Of a stretch of DNA of 64,000 bases, positions 24,929-37,399 are shown piece by piece. Every line of letters starts with the position of its first letter. Position 1 is the first letter of the stretch. The DNA is from Mactromeris polynyma (taxonomy: Eukaryota; Mollusca; Bivalvia; Venerida; Mactridae): the NCBI GenBank assembly GCA_032209605.1, contig JASFXZ010000044.1, positions 2,542,001-2,606,000 on the forward strand, read 5' to 3'. The notes beneath the pieces were generated by a model. That model saw only the letters and a program-made list of their open reading frames with translations. It was not told the origin of the DNA and searched no databases. The translations under genes and the position numbers were made by a program.

Positions 24929-27900
24929 TGAAAATTACGGTTCAACAAAGGTGCGTTACTCTTGTCTTTATTAATACATGCACTTTTCATGTAATGACTA
25001 ATATGTGTATGAAGTGTCGCTACTCGAGGTCCAATCATTATTTTAGATATCAGCGGCAAATTCAAAAATGCTAAAAAAAGGTCCATAGCAAGCGATACAA
25101 AGCGAGATTAAATTGTTCCAGAGAACGCCACATGCACAAAAGTGAGAGAATCAGTTGCTACAGGGAACGCCACATACACATGACAGTGCCTCTCCACACA
25201 GACCTCCTGGAAAACAACAATCCTTAAAACATAAGGCATTGGAGGAGGCTCAATGGTACATACATTAAGGAACAGGGGCGCAAGGAATTGCATTGTCGAC
25301 CATATGGGAGTACTAGGAGAATGAAAGAGGACAGAAGGGGGGGGGGGTGATTAATGGATAGAAAAGATCACAGGACAAATCAAGACAGCAGGCAACAATA
25401 AACTGAAACTGGGGAGAAATTAAGCCGAAACCGGGTAGACATTTAAATGAACACTATATGAAGTGAAATAATTGCACAGGGGAAAGGGAAATGATCATAC
25501 AGCGAATTACATTATTGGAACTGTCAGTAAAGTTGTTGGAGGTTTAAATCGATTTAACAGCTAGCCAACATTACATTCATCGCTATATGGTCATTGATTT
25601 CCAACATATGCATACATATGCATTGACTATTGACTAAGTAGTCGGTAACCAATCATTAAAACCAATTAAACATTACGTACATATCAACAGACACACTGTG
25701 TATTTTCCAGCACTAGGAACAAAACAGCCTTTTACTGGCATTGCCTCCCCACCCTTAGAAAACAATGGTTTACAAAATATTTGGCACTGAGGAGGTGCAA
25801 AGGCAAACATGTATGGAAAATAGGGGTGCAAAGAAATGTTCCGTTAAGAACAACTGTGGAAAAATAATTGGGAGGGGGGGCAACATGGGGAAAATTATTT
25901 AATGGATGAAATACATCACGAAACAAGTCAAGAAAGGTAGCAATAATACGCCGAAAGGGGAGAACATGAATATTATGTAAAGTGAAAGAACTGCACATGG
26001 GGACAGGGGAACTTAACATACATCTAAAAATAAACAGAAATAATAGTCCAAAAGTGTTATACTGTCCCGTAATAGTGTTTCTCCTGGGTGGAGTGGGATG
26101 CAGGGGACCCAAATGTACGAATTCACAAGCTAACATACATTTCTATAAAGTATGAAAACTGTTTGTCTAACGGTTTATAAGATATGAACGACAAGCGTTT
26201 GTGGGACGGACAGTCTGATGGATAGACGGACAAGGGTAAATCTAAATGCTCCCACTAAAAAATATGTACATAAAGTTATGTTTGAATTCAAATTAAATGG
26301 CGACAGTAATTTAACTATTTATGAACATTAATGAAGAAGTCAAACAGTGTAAATAACAAAGACCACCGCTTCCAAGGCAACTCCCCGACACAAGACACAT
26401 GTATATGGTTTAAGACAGAGACATAGATCGGTGTTATTTGAGTTATATGAGTCGCATATATTTATTGCATTGTTATACATGTATCACCCCGTTTAAGATG
26501 TCATACATGCGTTTTTAGCGGTTTTAAACTTTTATTGCAAAACGCGTTGACAAGTGTGCAAATTTTATTGCAAAATGCGTTGAACATAAATCTCGTCTAA
26601 GTGTTATCTATCATGGGTTATTTGTGTCGCACATATCTTTTTTGTATTATTATACATATATACGACTGTTTCAGACACAACACTTGCGGTTTTAGCGATT
26701 TAAATTTTTTATTGCAAAACGCGTTGACGAATGTGAAATTTTTATTGCAAAATGCGTTGAACATAAATCTCGTCTAAGTGTTATATATATTGGGTTATAT
26801 GTGTCGCACATATTTTTTTTGGTATAATTATGCATATATACGACTGTTTCAGACACAACACTTGCGGTTTTAGCGATTTAAATTTTTTTATTGCAAAACG
26901 CGTTGACGAATGTGAAATTTTTATTGCAAAATGCGTTGAACATAAATCTCGTCTAAGTGTTATCTATCATGGGTTATTTGTGTCGCACATATCTTTTTTG
27001 TATTATTATACATATATACGACTGTTTCAGACACAACACATGCGGTTTTGGCGATTTAAATTTTTTATTGCAAAACGCGTTGACGAATGTGAAATTTTTA
27101 TTGCAAAATGCGTTGAACATAAATCTCGTCTAAGTGTTATTTATCTTGGGTTATATGTGTCGCACATATTTTTTTTGTATAATTATGCATATATACGACT
27201 GTTTCAGACACAACACTTGCGGTTTTAGCGATTTAAATTTTTTATTGCAAAACGCGTTGACGAATGTGAAATTTTTATTGCAAAATGCGTTGAACATAAA
27301 TCTCGTCTAAGTGTTGTCTATCTTGGGTTATATGTGTCGCACATATATTTTTTGTATAATTATGCATATATACGACTGTTTCAGACACAACACTTGCGGT
27401 TTTAGCGATTGAAATTTTTTATTGCAAAACGCGTTGACGAATGTGAAATTTTTATTGCAAAATGCGTTGAACATAAATCTCGTCTAAGTGTTATCTATCT
27501 TGGGTTATATGTGTCGCACATATTTTTTTTTGTATAATTATGCATATATACGACTGTTTCAGACACAACACTTGCGGTTTTAGCGATTTAAATTTTTATT
27601 GCAAAACGCGTTGACGAATGTGAAATTTTTATTGCAAAATGCGTTGAACATAAATCTCGTCTAAGTGTTATCTATCATGGGTTATTTGTGTCGCACATAT
27701 CTTTTTTGTATTATTATACATATATACGACTGTTTCAGACACAACACATGCGGTTTTGGCGATTTAAATTTTTTATTGCAAAACGCGTTGACGAATGTGA
27801 AATTTTTATTGCAAAATGCGTTGAACATAAATCTCGTCTAAGTGTTATTTATCTTGGGTTATATGTGTCGCACATATTTTTTTTGTATAATTATGCATAT

Positions 27901-30900
27901 ATACGACTGTTTCAGACACAACACTTGCGGTTTTAGCGATTTAAATTTTTTATTGCAAAACGCGTTGACGAATGTGAAATTTTTATTGCAAAATGCGTTG
28001 AACATAAATCTCGTCTAAGTGTTGTCTATCTTGGGTTATATGTGTCGCACATATATTTTTTGTATAATTATGCATATATACGACTGTTTCAGACACAACA
28101 CTTGCGGTTTTAGCGATTGAAATTTTTTATTGCAAAACGCGTTGACGAATGTGAAATTTTTATTGCAAAATGCGTTGAACATAAATCTCGTCTAAGTGTT
28201 ATCTATCTTGGGTTATATGTGTCGCACATATTTTTTTTTGTATAATTATGCATATATACGACTGTTTCAGACACAACACTTGCGGTTTTAGCGATTTAAA
28301 TTTTTATTGCAAAACGCGTTGACGAATGTGAAATTTTTATTGCAAAATGCGTTGAACATAAATCTCGTCTAAGTGTTATCTATCATGGGTTATTTGTGTC
28401 GCACATATCTTTTTTGTATTATTATACATATATACGACTGTTTCAGACACAACACATGTGGTTTTGGCGATTTAAATTTTTTATTGCAAAACGCGTTGAC
28501 GAATGTGAAATTTTTATTGCAAAATGCGTTGAACATAAATCTCGTCTAAGTGTTATCTATCATGGGTTATTTGTGTCGCACATATCTTTTTTGTATTATT
28601 ATACATATATACGACTGTTTCAGACACAACACATGCGGTTTTAGCGATTTAAATTTTTATTGCAAAACGCGTTGACGAATGTGAAATTTTTATTGCAAAA
28701 TGCGTTGAACATAAATCTCGTCTAAGTGTTATCTATCATGGGTTATTTGTGTCGCACATATCTTTTTTGTATTATTATACATATATACGACTGTTTCAGA
28801 CACAACACATGCGGTTTTAGCGATTTAAATTTTTATTGCAAAACGCGTTGACGAATGTGAAATTTTTATTGCAAAATGCGTTGAACATAAATCTCGTCTA
28901 AGTGTTATCTATCTTGGGTTATATGTGTCGCACATATTTTTTTTGTATAATTATGCATATATACGACTGTTTCAGACACAACACTTGCGGTTTTAGCGAT
29001 TTAAATTTTTTATTGCAAAACGCGTTGACGAATGTGAAATTTTTATTGCAAAATGCGTTGAACATAAATCTCGTCTAAGTGTTGTCTATCTTGGGTTATA
29101 TGTGTCGCACATATTTTTTTTTGTATAATTATGCATATATACGACTGTTTCAGACACAACACTTGCGGTTTTAGCGATTTAAATTTTTATTGCAAAACGC
29201 GTTGACGAATGTGAAATTTTTATTGCAAAATGCGTTGAACATAAATCTCGTCTAAGTGTTATCTATCATGGGTTATTTGTGTCGCACATATCTTTTTTGT
29301 ATTATTATACATATATACGACTGTTTCAGACACAACACATGTGGTTTTGGCGATTTAAATTTTTTATTGCAAAACGCGTTGACGAATGTGAAATTTTTAT
29401 TGCAAAATGCGTTGAACATAAATCTCGTCTAAGTGTTATCTATCATGGGTTATTTGTGTCGCACATATCTTTTTTGTATTATTATACATATATACGACTG
29501 TTTCAGACACAACACATGCGGTTTTAGCGATTTAAATTTTTATTGCAAAACGCGTTGACGAATGTGAAATTTTTATTGCAAAATGCGTTGAACATAAATC
29601 TCGTCTAAGTGTTATCTATCATGGGTTATTTGTGTCGCACATATCTTTTTTGTATTATTATACATATATACGACTGTTTCAGACACAACACATGCGGTTT
29701 TAGCGATTTAAATTTTTATTGCAAAACGCGTTGACGAATGTGAAATTTTTATTGCAAAATGCGTTGAACATAAATCTCGTCTAAGTGTTATCTATCTTGG
29801 GTTATATGTGTCGCACATATTTTTTTTGTATAATTATGCATATATACGACTGTTTCAGACACAACACTTGCGATTTTAGCGATTTAAATTTTTTATTGCA
29901 AAACGCGTTGACGAATGTGAAATTTTTATTGCAAAATGCGTTGAACATAAATCTCGTCTAAGTGTTGTCTATCTTGGGTTATATGTGTCGCACATATATT
30001 TTTTGTATAATTATGCATATATACGACTGTTTCAGACACAACACTTGCGGTTTTAGCGATTGAAATTTTTTATTGCAAAACGCGTTGACGAATGTGAAAT
30101 TTTTATTGCAAAATGCGTTGAACATAAATCTCGTCTAAGTGTTATCTATCTTGGGTTATATGTGTCGCACATATTTTTTTTTGTATAATTATGCATATAT
30201 ACGACTGTTTCAGACACAACACTTGCGGTTTTAGCGATTTAAATTTTTATTGCAAAACGCGTTGACGAATGTGAAATTTTTATTGCAAAATGCGTTGAAC
30301 ATAAATCTCGTCTAAGTGTTATCTATCATGGGTTATTTGTGTCGCACATATCTTTTTTGTATTATTATACATATATACGACTGTTTCAGACACAACACAT
30401 GTGGTTTTGGCGATTTAAATTTTTTATTGCAAAACGCGTTGACGAATGTGAAATTTTTATTGCAAAATGCGTTGAACATAAATCTCGTCTAAGTGTTATC
30501 TATCATGGGTTATTTGTGTCGCACATATCTTTTTTGTATTATTATACATATATACGACTGTTTCAGACACAACACATGCGGTTTTAGCGATTTAAATTTT
30601 TATTGCAAAACGCGTTGACGAATGTGAAATTTTTATTGCAAAATGCGTTGAACATAAATCTCGTCTAAGTGTTATCTATCATGGGTTATTTGTGTCGCAC
30701 ATATCTTTTTTGTATTATTATACATATATACGACTGTTTCAGACACAACACATGCGGTTTTAGCGATTTAAATTTTTATTGCAAAACGCGTTGACGAATG
30801 TGAAATTTTTATTGCAAAATGCGTTGAACATAAATCTCGTCTAAGTGTTATCTATCTTGGGTTATATGTGTCGCACTTTTTTTTTTGTATAATTATGCAT

Positions 30901-31618
30901 ATATACGACTGTTTCAGACACAACACTTGCGGTTTTAGCGATTTAAATTTTTATTGCAAAACGCGTTGACGAATGTGAAATTTTTATTGCAAAATGCGTT
31001 GACGAATGTGAAATTTTTATTACAAAACGCGTTGACGAATGTGAAATTTTTATTGCAAAACGCGTTGACGAATGTGAAATTTTTATTGCAAAATGAGTTG
31101 AACATAAATCTCGTCTAAGTGTTATCTATCTTGGGTTATATGTGTCGCACTTTTTTTTTTGTATAATTATGCATATATACGACTGTTTCAGACACAACAC
31201 TTGCGGTTTTAGCGATTTAAATTTTTATTGCAAAACGCGTTGACGAATGTGAAATTTTTATTGCAAAATGAGTTGAACATAAATCTCGTCTAAGTGTTAT
31301 CTATCATGGGTTATTTGTGTCGCACATATCTTTTTTGTATTATTATACATATATACGACTGTTTCAGACACAACACATGCGGTTTTAGCGATTTAAATTT
31401 TTTATTGCAAAACGCGTTGACGAGTGTGAAATTTTTATTGCAAAATGCGTCGAATATGAATATCGTCTAATTGTTATAGTATATGAGTTATATGAGTCGC
31501 ACATATATTTTTAGTATTATCATACATATATACAACTGTTAAAGGTTCTAGATATGCATTTTTAGCGATTTAAATTTTTTATTGCAAAATGCGTTTTTAT
31601 TGCAAAACGGGTTGTAAC
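24929..31618 (-). repeat. Right arm of the giant inverted repeat
   Basis: Mirror of 15468-22152; paired coordinates sum to about 47081-47086 along the arms. Similarity ends at 24929, where TGAAAATTACGG pairs with CCGCAATTTTCA at 22141-22152. Confidence 0.85.
26490..31606 (-). repeat. 176-bp satellite array, right arm (~28 units)
   Basis: Same unit as the left array in inverted orientation, including the mirrored short partial units at ~30955-31090. The GCC sub-variant, read as TTTTGGCGATTT, sits at 27052, 27760, 28468, 29351 and 30411. That is one more than on the left, although the total array length is the same. Confidence 0.9.
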
Positions 31619-31626
31619 ATACATGT
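31619..31626. repeat. Right 8-bp target site duplication of the giant fold-back element
   Basis: ATACATGT follows the terminus CGGGTTGTAAC and matches 15460-15467 exactly. Confidence 0.8.
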
Positions 31627-33565
31627 ATAGTAATCATTTAACCTATCCAGCTTTCCTGGATGTCCAATCTGTAACAGTACCACTTCTACACGCAACTAAC
31701 TACATTACATGAACAGGATGATGTACAAATAACTTCAAATGTGGTAATTACTCCAAAATCTAAATATTTGTTCAGATTCAGAACACAAGACCACTAAATA
31801 AGCACAGGCACTAAAAACTGACTCCGTTGACCTGGTTCCAAAATTAGAAGTAAACAAAACTCTTTTAATTTGATTTTTGATAGTTTTCAGACGTATCTCA
31901 GTAAGTCAGGTACTACGGTCAACTGACCAAACCAATGTTTCTGGGTTACCATGCTGAGCAGTGCAACATCTCCTGAATGGCCCTTTCTTGAGCAAAAACC
32001 TAATTATATAATTAATTTAACCTCTCAACAACAACCTCACAGCCAAAATATATGTCTCCTAAAAAGTAAGAGATTACATCACACCAACAAGTAATCCCAC
32101 AAGAACATGGCAACTTTCCAGCATAAAGTAAGGACATATTACTTGGTACTACCCACTTAGCTGACAAGTGGGCCTAATGCACTTAAGTTGCAACACAATA
32201 GTTAATAATGAGATGTGATTCATACGTTATTGAAAGAAAAAAAATCATCGAAAACCTACAAGTATTGACATACTTCATAGTGTGCAATGAATATTTCGAG
32301 TGCTCAACACAACTATGTCGTAACTCCTATATAAATACATAGGAGTTTCGACAGCGTTGCGTTGAGCCCTCGATTTGTCTTTAAATATTCAAACATCATT
32401 TTTGAAAGACAAACCAAAGATCATCATGGCAAAGTCAATTAAATATACAAAAGGTTGAAGTATGTTTATGCACGATGTAAAACTGATAATGATATAAATG
32501 TTATTTAAAACGAAATAAAATGCAATCCTTTTACAATTATCTATTTCGAAAAACATATAATTTGAAAATATACCTTTAAAACTTAAACATGAATGATGAG
32601 AATACGCCTTTACATACAATAATCACTAAAATCGAGTATAAACCTTGAAAATAAGATTAAAACTTTGAATCTCTATTTATGACTAAAATATTTACATATT
32701 CGAGATTTTTATATACCCTTGACCCATGTATCAAAAACCATGTCCATGTAAAATCCCCATTGTTTTACTGACAGTTCCAAGCCTGTAAGCCGCTGTATGG
32801 TTATTATTTCTATTTGTGTTTTAGATGTATGTTCAATGTCCCCAAGGGTACTTATGGAGTAGTTTGCAGTCTGTGTTGATTGTATTGAATAGAAGTGGAA
32901 CAAATAGAAAATTCTTGTAATAAAAATACACGTAAAAAATAATCCTATATACACATCAGAATAATAAACTACATTCGATCTTAATTTTCATTGTTGCTTG
33001 GTTTAAACTCTTTATTATAGTGTTTGTATTTTGTATAATACTCGCAAACTGTTGTAAACATTTAGCAACACTATCGTTGAGGAATTTCAAGGCCAATGTA
33101 ATGAAATGTCGATATTCAAATTCAACGCATATAATTCTACATGTCCAGATTGTCTGTTGTATTGCCTGAAAACATTCTGTTGTAACATTCCATTCCTTTT
33201 TGCTGTGTTTTACAAACATGTTGAGCTTTTGTCCTGAATCATTTCACCCACTACGCCGGCACTGAATTTGTACTAATTGGTTTGAACCAGTGCTTGTCAT
33301 ATAACACTTGTGTAATCAGAATCAGCATTTATCGGGGCGTGTACATGATCGAGCAATCCTCTTACATAGTAAACGATACGTCTTCTTTTAACTATAAATA
33401 CATAATTTCGTATTCTTTGCACTCAAATATTTCTTTACTGGTTAATAGTGCTACTTATTATTCTATTGATTTTGATTGCATTAAGCTGTAACATGTATCG
33501 TTCAAATGATTTCACTATTGAAATAGATTGGTGAACACCTGTCATAACCACACGATGGGATAACT
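31627..33565. other. No gene recognised
   Basis: AT-rich DNA. A ~100-base fragment around 32760-32860 (TTTACTGACAGTTCCAA, then TTAGATGTATGTT) belongs to the same dispersed family as 21040-21080 and 21550-21600. The ORFs of 76-87 codons on the minus strand show no recognisable domain. Confidence 0.5.
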
Positions 33566-33571
33566 AGTGGT

Positions 33572-33695
33572 TTCAGTACTATGTTTATAAAGGCAATTAT
33601 ACTGTACCTACTATCTGGAAATCTATCTAATTTCTTTAAAATCAACAAGGATGTAAGTCAAGGCTGTCCACTATCGCCTTATTTATTCAGTCAAG
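33572..33695 (+). pseudogene. LINE reverse transcriptase fragment
   Basis: The plus-strand translation includes DVSQGCPLSPYLF, the conserved RT segment that corresponds to RQGCPLSP in non-LTR retrotransposons, preceded by NFFKIN. The frame is open over roughly 40 codons and similarity stops abruptly on both sides. The catalytic D-D box is not present. It is a dead fragment of a LINE, apparently different from the one at 55-59 kb (which has GRGCRQGDPLSPYIF). Confidence 0.75.
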
Positions 33696-34259
33696 GTCAG
33701 CTGGGTCAAAAACAATTATTACCGGAATTAACGCTAAATGGAACATAATTTATAACACTGAACTTGAAAAATACGGATTTTTTTTAATACACCACTTGTT
33801 AAACTGATGCAGATAAACTGAACTTAATTTCTCATTTCTCAAAGAGATTACTACATCCTGGTGCACAATGAATTATAAATATTAAATAAGTAACTTTCCT
33901 TAAGAAATTATATGGAATAATTAAAACATAAAACATACAAACGGAAATTTGTGTAAATGTGTAAATGTAAATGACGTAATGATGTATACAGGCATGAAAT
34001 GACGTCAACATAGAAACGGACGCTGGAAGAAAGAAGCTTGAAAGGAAGGGTTTAGTCGGTACTGGGAAACACCAATCTACGAAACATTTCAGGACTAATA
34101 TTTATGGGCAAGCAAAAAGAATTGCAAGGGACAACAAGGAAGGAGGGGATTGAATGGATGGAAATGACCTTTGGACACACTCAGACAGCCTCACTAGTGA
34201 CCATGGCCTAAATGTGGAAGACAAGACTATTATGTCAAGTCAGAAGAATGCATATTGGG

Positions 34260-34520
34260 AAAAGAGAACTTAAATTATTAACACCAGAGTGCGAAATAAC
34301 CATAAAATATCAAATCAATAACCTAATGTAAAGACAACAAGAAAAGTGTTGTTAATAATTAAACAAAATCTTAACTACTAGGGATAGGGAAATGGAATTT
34401 AAATTAAAGACAAATAGAAATAAAAATAAAATTTTATATATTAAGAAAGTAAAACAAAATTACGTCTGTACCAAATGAGTATTAAGATGTGTTATACCAA
34501 ATGACGTAAAGCTTGGTGGA
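34260..34520 (-). repeat. Partial copy of family F
   Basis: Shares with 5880-6085 the stretch GTTAATAATTAAACAA and the sequence down to TATTAAGATGTGTTATA. It is in the same orientation as the left arm of the inverted repeat at 5675-6890. Flanking DNA 33700-34260 and 34520-35160 shows no gene. Confidence 0.55.
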
Positions 34521-35161
34521 ATCTAACTGATAGATATGACCCAATGATAAGTACGTAAAGCGTAGAGAAATAATTTTATTAAATGCTGTCATAATGGTTA
34601 AACAAAAAGTAAAACTATTAAAACGAACGAATTGTTATATATATATAAATCAAATTAAAAACCACCAACAAGAAGCCAAAAATGCATTTTTAAATAAGTG
34701 GTTACTCGAATCTTAAGCGAAATTCGCAAACCATAGCTAGTTAACCAGTTGTATAAATTTATTTATAGATAACTGGCAACACGAATCTTATCTAGTTAAC
34801 TACTAATTATGTTATATTAAGTGAAGTTCGCAAACCATAACTAGATAACCCGTTAGTGTAATACATCATAAAAAGGTAAGAGGTGGTAGTTCTGGGCATT
34901 TTCAAGCCTGTTTCTAGTCTTATGATATTTATCTTACCAAAAATGTATCACGAATATTAACAAGAAATGGGCAATGCCCACAAACCAGGTTTTAAACCTA
35001 ATTATTTGTAACCAAGGCTCTATTTGTATAATGAATACATGATGATCATCAATGCTGCAAAGGTGCCAGAGGTGATACATGCATACAAACACTCACACTT
35101 TGATGTCAATACACCCACGAATAGCGAAGATATTAAGTGGAAACTGATTTTTAAATTTTAA

Positions 35162-37318
35162 GTGACCTTGACCTTGGACGGAACGAACCCAAAAGCAATT
35201 CCAAGCGAGATCTTCACATGTTCTTACTATACACCAAGTCTGATGTCAATATGACCAACAAATCTAAAGTTATTAGCCGGAGAGCAAATTGCAATTTTTA
35301 GTAAAGGTGACCTTGACCTTTGACGAAACGATTCCAAAGCAATCCCAAGCGAGCTCTCCGAATATTCTTACTATACACCAAGTTTGATGTCAATGTGACT
35401 AACAAATCTAAAGTTATTCGCCGGAAACCAAATTGATACTTTAAGTAACAGTGACCTTGACCTTTGGCGGAACGAGTCCAAAAGCAACCCCAAGCAAGCT
35501 CTCCACATTTTCTTACTATACACCAAGTTTGATGTCAATATGATCAACAAAACAAAAGTTATTGGCCGGAAATCAAATTTCTATTTTTCGTAATGGTGAC
35601 CTTGACCTTTGATGGACCGAACCCAAAAGTAATCCCAAGCGAGCTCTCCACATGTTCTTTCTGTACACCAAGATTGATGGCAATATGTTCAACAAAACAA
35701 AAGTTATTCACTGGAAACCAAACTGCTATTTTTAGTAATGGTGACCTTGACCTTCGTCAGAACGTGTCAAAAAGCAATCCCAAGCAAGCTCTCAACATGT
35801 TTTTACTGTACATCGAGTTTGATGTCAATAGGATTAACGAAACTCAAGTTATTCACCGGAAACCAAATTGCTAGTTTTAGTAATGGTGACCTTGACCTTT
35901 GTTGGACCGATCCCAAAAGCAATCCCAATTGAGCTCTCCACATGTTATTACTATACACCAAGTTTGAAGTCAATATGATAAATGTAACTCAATTTATTCG
36001 CCAGAAACCAAATTTCTATTTTTCGTAACGGTGACCTTGACCTTTGTCGGACCGAACCCAAAAGCAATCCGAAGCGAGCTCTCCACATGTTCTTACTATA
36101 CACCAAGTTTGAAGTCAATATGATAAATGTAACTCAATTTATTCGCCGGAAACCAAATTTCTATTTTTCGTAACGGTGACCTTGACCTTTGTCGGACCGA
36201 ACCCAAAAGCAATCCGAAGCGAGCTCTCCACATGTTCTTACTATACACCAAGTTTGAAGTCAATATGATCAATGAAATTCAAGTTATTCGCCGGAAACCA
36301 AATTTCTATTGTTCGTAACGGTGACCTTGACCTTTGTCGGACCGAACCCAAAAGCAATCCCAAGCGAGCTCTCCACACGTTCTTACTATACACCAAGTTT
36401 GTTGTCAATATGATCAATAAAACTCAAGTTATTGGCCGGAAACCAAATTTCTATTTTTCGTAACAGTGACCTTGACCTTTGTCGGACCGAACCCAAAAGC
36501 AATCCCAAGCGAGCTCTCCACATGTTCTTACTATACACCAAGTTTGAAGTCAATATGATCAATGTAACTCAATTTATTCGCCAGAAACCAAATTTCTATT
36601 TTTCGTAACGGTGACCTTGACCTTTGTCGGACCGAACCCAAAAGCAATCCGAAGCGAGCTCTCCACATGTTCTTACTATACACCAAGTTTGAAGTCAATA
36701 TGATAAATGTAACTCAATTTATTCGCCGGAAACCAAATTTCTATTTTTCGTAACGGTGACCTTGACCTTTGTCGGACCGAACCCAAAAGCAATCCGAAGC
36801 GAGCTCTCCACATGTTCTTACTATACACCAAGTTTGAAGTCAATATGATCAATGAAATTCAAGTTATTCGCCGGAAACCAAATTTCTATTTTTCGTAACG
36901 GTGACCTTGACCTTTGTCGGACCGAACCCAAAAGCAATCCGAAGCGAGCTCTCCACATGTTCTTACTATACACCAAGTTTGAAGTCAATATGATCAAAGA
37001 AATTCAAGTTATTCGCCGGAAACCAAATTTCTATTTTTAGTAACGGTGACCTTGACATTTGTCGGACAGAACCCAAAAGCAATCCCAAGCGAGCTCTCCA
37101 CATGTTCTTACTATACACCAAGCTTGATGTCAATATGATCAATGTAACTCATGTTATTCGCCGGAAACCAAATTTCTATTTTTAGTAACGGTGACCTTGA
37201 CCTTTGTCGGACCGAACCCAAAAGCAATCCCAAGCGAGCTTTCCATATGTTCTTACTGTACACCAAGTTTGGTTACAATATGATCAACAGAACTCAAGTT
37301 ATTCGCCGGAAACCACCC
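35162..37318. repeat. 145-bp tandem array, 15 units, each with a TGACCTTGA core
   Basis: Units start with GTGACCTTGACC at 35162, 35308, 35451 and then every 145 bases to 37191. Later units are more alike than the first three. Units at 36031 and 36176 closely match those at 36611 and 36756, indicating a 580-bp (four-unit) higher-order duplication. ORFs of 62-93 codons arise because units lack stops in one frame, but 145 is not divisible by 3, so the frame is not maintained. The complement of the core, TCAAGGTCA, is the classical extended half-site bound by monomeric nuclear receptors such as ERR and NR5A; binding here is inference. Confidence 0.9.
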
Positions 37319-37324
37319 AGTTTG

Positions 37325-37347
37325 ACGCCCGCCCGCCCGCCCGCCCA
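37325..37347. repeat. (GCCC)n-type tetranucleotide tract at the end of the 145-bp array
   Basis: A short GCCC/CCGC tandem directly follows the last partial unit. Tandem core repeats followed by a tetranucleotide microsatellite resemble the layout described for bivalve pearl-type elements; I cannot confirm the relationship by sequence. Confidence 0.6.
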
Positions 37348-37399
37348 ACGACATACACCATTCTAATAACCTGTTTTTTTTCAAAAACCTGGTTAACTA

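Larger units (their letters stand above)
15468..31618. mobile_element. Giant fold-back (long inverted repeat) transposable element, 16.15 kb
   Basis: Two arms, 15468-22152 and 24929-31618, are reverse complements of each other over ~6.7 kb and flank a 2.8-kb unique spacer. The first 50-odd bases of each terminus are identical when read inward, starting GTTACAACCCGTTTTGC, and an 8-bp direct repeat flanks the whole. These are the marks of a DNA transposon insertion. Long terminal inverted repeats built largely of tandem subrepeats are known from Drosophila FB and Galileo elements and sea-urchin TU elements; Galileo-like P-superfamily elements give target duplications of about this size. No transposase-like ORF was found in the spacer or arms, so it appears non-autonomous. 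Family assignment is inference. Confidence 0.75.

Noticed and set aside
20946..26136. 134-codon ORF present in both arms of the giant element (20946-21350 plus and 25732-26136 minus)
   Set aside because: Its conservation is explained by the arms being copies. The composition is irregular, no domain is recognisable, and it overlaps dispersed-repeat words.
16498..30587. Recurring 82- and 132-codon ORFs on the satellite arrays (minus in the left arm, plus in the right)
   Set aside because: They arise because two adjacent 176-177-bp units lack stops in one frame. They follow repeat structure exactly, carry no domain, and differ only by unit variants.
15468..31618. CRISPR-like array
   Set aside because: The repeats are contiguous 176-bp satellite units without unique spacers, in eukaryotic DNA.
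15468..31618. The palindrome as a pure assembly (fold-back read) artefact
   Set aside because: A unique asymmetric spacer, a flanking 8-bp direct repeat, several substitutions and different unit order between arms all argue for a real structure, though read-level proof is still lacking.
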